Positions 16,101 through 18,725 of a stretch of 18,725 nucleotides of DNA are shown here, piece by piece. The stretch lies in contig JAEWOZ010000138.1 of NCBI GenBank assembly GCA_023399505.1, positions 1 through 18,725 on the forward strand, written 5' to 3'. The stretch is from Fusobacteriota bacterium (GTDB lineage Bacteria; Fusobacteriota; Fusobacteriia; Bac17; JAEWOZ01). The translations under genes and the position numbers were made by a program. Every line of letters begins with the position of its first letter. Within the stretch, counting starts at the first letter, position 1. The notes beneath the pieces are model-generated. The model made no database searches and had not been told where the DNA came from. It worked only from the letters and a program-made list of their open reading frames with translations.

Positions 16101-17345
16101 TTAATATCCTAACTTATTTTCTATTTTTTCTACAAGTGAAGCTTGAAATGAGTTTATAAATTTACCTCTAAAGCTTTCTAGAGCTTTTAAAATAAATCTT
16201 TTATATTCCTCAGTAATTTTTTTATCATAAGATGCAACATTTGATAAAAAAGCTGTTAACATCTCTCTCTTATCAGGTACTCTTTTATTAAAAAAGTTGA
16301 ATATTTCTATATTCATTTCCCCTGTTGAAGAAAATCGAGCTTTTCTTAAAATATTAGTTAAAGTATTCTCTTCAATTCTATTAGCTATAAATGAAAGAAT
16401 TTCTAAAATTCTTTTAGAACTTTTTAAAGAATAGTCTTCGTCATTATCATCACGAATTACAAATTTAAGAGATTCTGTTAGAAGATAAGGTAGAGAATCT
16501 TTTCTAAAAAAAGATTTTTCAACTGAAAGCTCAATTATATTCTTTATATTTGTAATGTTCTTTTCATAATTTTCATTAACTAAAACACAATAGTCTACTA
16601 TAGTTGATAGAAGTTCTGAGCCTTCAAATCTCTCTAGTGAATATTTTAGTAGTGTTGTTTTAAAGGGTAGATCTTTTTTTATATCACCTTCAATTAAATA
16701 TTTAATTACATATGCATAATCTTGTTTTCTCTTGAAAATGGTATCTAGCATTAAGTCTCTTTTTTCTATTCTACTTTTTTGGTAAGATACCTCTTTTAAT
16801 TTTTTTCTAAATTTGTGGAAAATTTTTAAATAATGATCTTGCATTTTGAAGTTTTTATTTTTAAAAATCTTCTTCCTTATAATCTCAGCTAGTTCTATAT
16901 ATTTCTCGTTATAGGAGCTAAAAAATTTTCTTATAACTAAATATATGCACTTAGTATTTCTAAATTCGTAATTATAATTTAAATCAAGTTTGCTTATAAA
17001 ATTATTAAAATTCTCAAAATCATTTGTTTCTAAAAAGTTATTTAGCTTATCAAGAATTGAATCATTTAATTTACTATTTAATTCTTGTAATTTATCTTGA
17101 AAAACAAAGTTAGAATCAAAATTTATAATTGCTAATTTTTCTAATAAATCTTTTGAAACATTATTTTCTAAATTGAGCTCTTTTATTTTTATTTCAAATT
17201 CTCTTTTTGTTTTTGCAAGTTCTTCTTCAGGATTTACTTTTTTTACATTATCCTTTTTAAAGTCTGCTCTTCTTTGTTCGTTAGTACTATTAATTACAGA
17301 ATTTTGACAACCTAGCAAAATTAGAAACATTATAATGCTCTTCAT
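16101..17345 (-). CDS. Helical lipoprotein of unknown function
   Basis: 414 aa. ATG 17345 follows AAAGAGGG. The signal MKSIIMFLILLGC gives predicted lipid Cys13. Residues about 15-60 are polar, with a short coiled coil (EEELAKTKREFEIKIKELNL). The rest is almost wholly helical and Lys/Glu/Phe-rich. A stretch at about 115-160 (NFNNFISKLDLNYNYEFRN, then CIYLVIRKFFSSYNEKYIEL) has the hydrophobic spacing of a degenerate ankyrin unit, but this is not firm. No catalytic motif is seen. A possible promoter is TATACT (17393-17388) with a poor -35 box 17 bases away. It ends at the terminator 16028-16051. Composition resembles the edge-cut gene at 17982, so they may be distant paralogues. Confidence 0.85.
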   Translation of the reverse strand: MKSIIMFLILLGCQNSVINSTNEQRRADFKKDNVKKVNPEEELAKTKREFEIKIKELNLENNVSKDLLEKLAIINFDSNFVFQDKLQELNSKLNDSILDKLNNFLETNDFENFNNFISKLDLNYNYEFRNTKCIYLVIRKFFSSYNEKYIELAEIIRKKIFKNKNFKMQDHYLKIFHKFRKKLKEVSYQKSRIEKRDLMLDTIFKRKQDYAYVIKYLIEGDIKKDLPFKTTLLKYSLERFEGSELLSTIVDYCVLVNENYEKNITNIKNIIELSVEKSFFRKDSLPYLLTESLKFVIRDDNDEDYSLKSSKRILEILSFIANRIEENTLTNILRKARFSSTGEMNIEIFNFFNKRVPDKREMLTAFLSNVASYDKKITEEYKRFILKALESFRGKFINSFQASLVEKIENKLGY

Positions 17346-17460
17346 TATTTCCCTCTTTATTTATTCAAGATAGTTGTTTACGTATTAAGTATAACTCCTA
17401 AATTGCTAAAAATAAAATTTTTGTAAATTCAGAATGGGTTTATTCTATTTTAATGCAAGA

Positions 17461-17475
17461 TTGCTAAATTTTTAA
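17461..17475 (+). other. 15-base match to the ankyrin lipoprotein promoter region
   Basis: TTGCTAAATTTTTAA here (plus) equals the -35 box and first spacer bases of the 8321-9412 promoter (9474-9460, minus). It lies upstream of the plus-strand ankyrin remnant and may be that gene's former promoter. Low complexity makes chance possible. Confidence 0.35.
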
Positions 17476-17554
17476 GACAGGAATAAGGTTATAATTAAAA
17501 TCGCATTAATTATAATAATGAGATAAAAAATTGATAACTTTCTGATAGAGCTGA

Positions 17555-17890
17555 ATAAAAATTTTTGAATTTAAAAAATTATCTAATAAGGATTTTGTTA
17601 ATTTTCTAACTAAAGAAATTTACCTAGATTTAAATTATAAAAATAGCTTAGGTCAAACATATTTAAACCTAGAACGTACAAATGGTAATGCCAAAGTTGC
17701 AAAGTTACTAATAGGTTTAGAAGCTAAGATTAATTCTATAAATGAAGAAGGAGATACTCCATTATATCTAGCTGTAAAATCAAATAGTCTTTCTATAGTG
17801 AAGAGGCTTATAACTAAAGAAGGAGTCAATATAGATAAAAAAAATATAATAGAAAAAGATTCTAATAATCAGTTTTTAAAAATAAATTAA
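17555..17890 (+). pseudogene. Plus-strand ankyrin gene remnant
   Basis: A plus-strand frame open from 17555 to TAA at 17888-17890 encodes two ankyrin-like units: DLNYKNSLGQTYLNLERTNG with NAKVAKLLIGLEAKIN, and NEEGDTPLYLAVKSNSLSIV with KRLITKEGVNID (GxTPLxxAxxxxxxxIVKxLI pattern). It has no usable start codon. Upstream, a different frame beginning ATG 17518 reads a stop at 17524, then KIDNFLIELNKNF and stop at 17566, which looks like the shifted continuation of the same old gene. The coding signal is therefore real but the gene is broken at its 5' end. It is the only coding trace on this strand; it may be inverted relative to its family or an independent insertion. Confidence 0.7.
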
Positions 17891-17926
17891 AGAACATTAA
17901 AAATTTCTAATTAAACCTTATTTATC

Positions 17927-17957
17927 AAAATAAAAGAAGCTTAAATAAATGCTTCTT
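17927..17957 (-). terminator. Terminator of the right-edge gene
   Basis: Minus strand: AAGAAGC (17957-17951), 10-base loop, GCTTCTT (17940-17934), then TTATTTTG. It lies 24 bases after the stop at 17982, and it could also serve the plus-strand remnant. Confidence 0.6.
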
Positions 17958-17981
17958 CATTATTGAAAATCAATTTAAAAT

Positions 17982-18725
17982 TTATTTTATTAAAAATTTT
18001 TCTTTTATTCTTTCTAGGTGTCCTTGGTAAGGTGGACTTATTTCAACATTTTTTTCTGAATAAATTACAATTACTTTATTCAAGAAGTATTTAATATCAT
18101 CTTTATTTAATTTATTATTATCTTGTAAAACTAACCAGCCAAATAATACTAATATTAATTCTTCACCTATTTTATTGTTATTATATATAGAGTTAAAATC
18201 TTTTATTTTATCTAAAGTTGTTTCAGATACTTTTAAATGAAACAACTTTAAATCTTTTTCATCTCTAAAAAAATTAATAATTTCTTTAAAAATATTAGCT
18301 AAGCTCTTATCTTCAAAAGGTATATTTTGTTCGAAAGCAAAATTTATAACTTTTAGCTTAAAAGGCGTATAAGCAGTTGCTGAAATTATATTTGATATGA
18401 ATTTTATTTTTTCAGAAGATTTTTCGTAGAATTTTTTAAATAGTTTAAAATTCATCTCTTCATCTAATATAAATTTGGAATATATATTCCAAGACTTTTC
18501 TAAATTTTTTTCAGGTACTTTTGAGATAAAACAAAATTCTAGTAACCTCTCAACATTTTCATTATTTTGAACCTCTTTATAAAAATGATTAAATTTAAAA
18601 TCTTCTAATTTAAGAAGAGCCTTAGATGCAAACATTTCTACAATTTTTTCAGCTTTTTCATAACTATTTTCTAAATAATTTTTTATATAGTCATTTATTA
18701 ATTTTTCATACGAAGAGTACTTATT
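17982..18725 (-). CDS. Helical protein of unknown function (5' end outside window)
   Basis: The frame is open from stop TAA at 17982 to the right edge (248 codons). The internal ATG at 18635 is probably not the start, because the same frame continues upstream without a stop (KLINDYIKNYLENSYEKAEK...). The visible part is Lys/Phe/Asn-rich and all helical, without a transmembrane segment; any signal peptide would lie outside. No conserved motif is recognised. Its style resembles the C-terminal half of the 414-aa lipoprotein next door, so an N-terminal lipoprotein signal would not surprise. A terminator follows at 17934-17957. Confidence 0.7.
   Translation of the reverse strand, partial: NKYSSYEKLINDYIKNYLENSYEKAEKIVEMFASKALLKLEDFKFNHFYKEVQNNENVERLLEFCFISKVPEKNLEKSWNIYSKFILDEEMNFKLFKKFYEKSSEKIKFISNIISATAYTPFKLKVINFAFEQNIPFEDKSLANIFKEIINFFRDEKDLKLFHLKVSETTLDKIKDFNSIYNNNKIGEELILVLFGWLVLQDNNKLNKDDIKYFLNKVIVIYSEKNVEISPPYQGHLERIKEKFLIK

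Noticed and set aside
1..18725. CRISPR array, insertion sequence, tRNA or rRNA gene
   Set aside because: I saw no regularly spaced repeats, transposase-like frame, cloverleaf or rRNA-like GC-rich stretch.

Overview
The window is very AT-rich (roughly a quarter G+C by eye) and uses the standard code. Every intact gene is read from the minus strand. Good Shine-Dalgarno sequences (GAGAGG, AAGGAG types), sigma70-type promoters and short Rho-independent hairpins place it in a bacterium. The adjacent smg (DUF494)-topA pair, the predicted lipoproteins and the very low G+C would fit a small-genome member of the Fusobacteriota (Leptotrichiaceae-like). A spirochaete is not excluded, because two lipoboxes carry Asn before the Cys. 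This placement is inference only.

Layout, by increasing coordinate. 1-3484: the 5' 1161 codons of a giant lipoprotein gene that runs off the left edge. Its protein has three copies of a composite repeat followed by ankyrin-like repeats. 3484-4482: a second lipoprotein gene, overlapping the first by one base (TAATG), so the pair forms an operon. 4483-4791: an intergenic block with two promoters and a complex hairpin, possibly encoding a small RNA. 4792-7438: smg-topA operon. 7552-8226: exported TPR protein. 8321-9412: ankyrin lipoprotein. 9498-11090: larger ankyrin lipoprotein with a coiled-coil tail. 11536-12609: decayed duplicate of the 8321-9412 unit, with promoter and terminator relics. 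12687-13940: xseA. 14049-15969: pheS-xer pair. 16101-17345: helical lipoprotein of unknown function. 17555-17890: ankyrin remnant, the only coding trace on the plus strand. 17982-18725: 3' part of a helical protein gene that runs off the right edge.

The region therefore alternates core information-processing genes (topA, xseA, xer, pheS) with a duplicating and decaying family of envelope proteins: five intact or edge-cut lipoproteins, one pseudogene and one fragment. Most units have their own promoter, often with the -35 box just after the previous unit's terminator. Three promoters share a TG-extended -10 (TGTTAAYAT). The least explained items are the giant A-B module lipoprotein with its membrane-anchored partner, and the promoter-to-terminator segment at 4558-4745 that contains no recognisable ORF.
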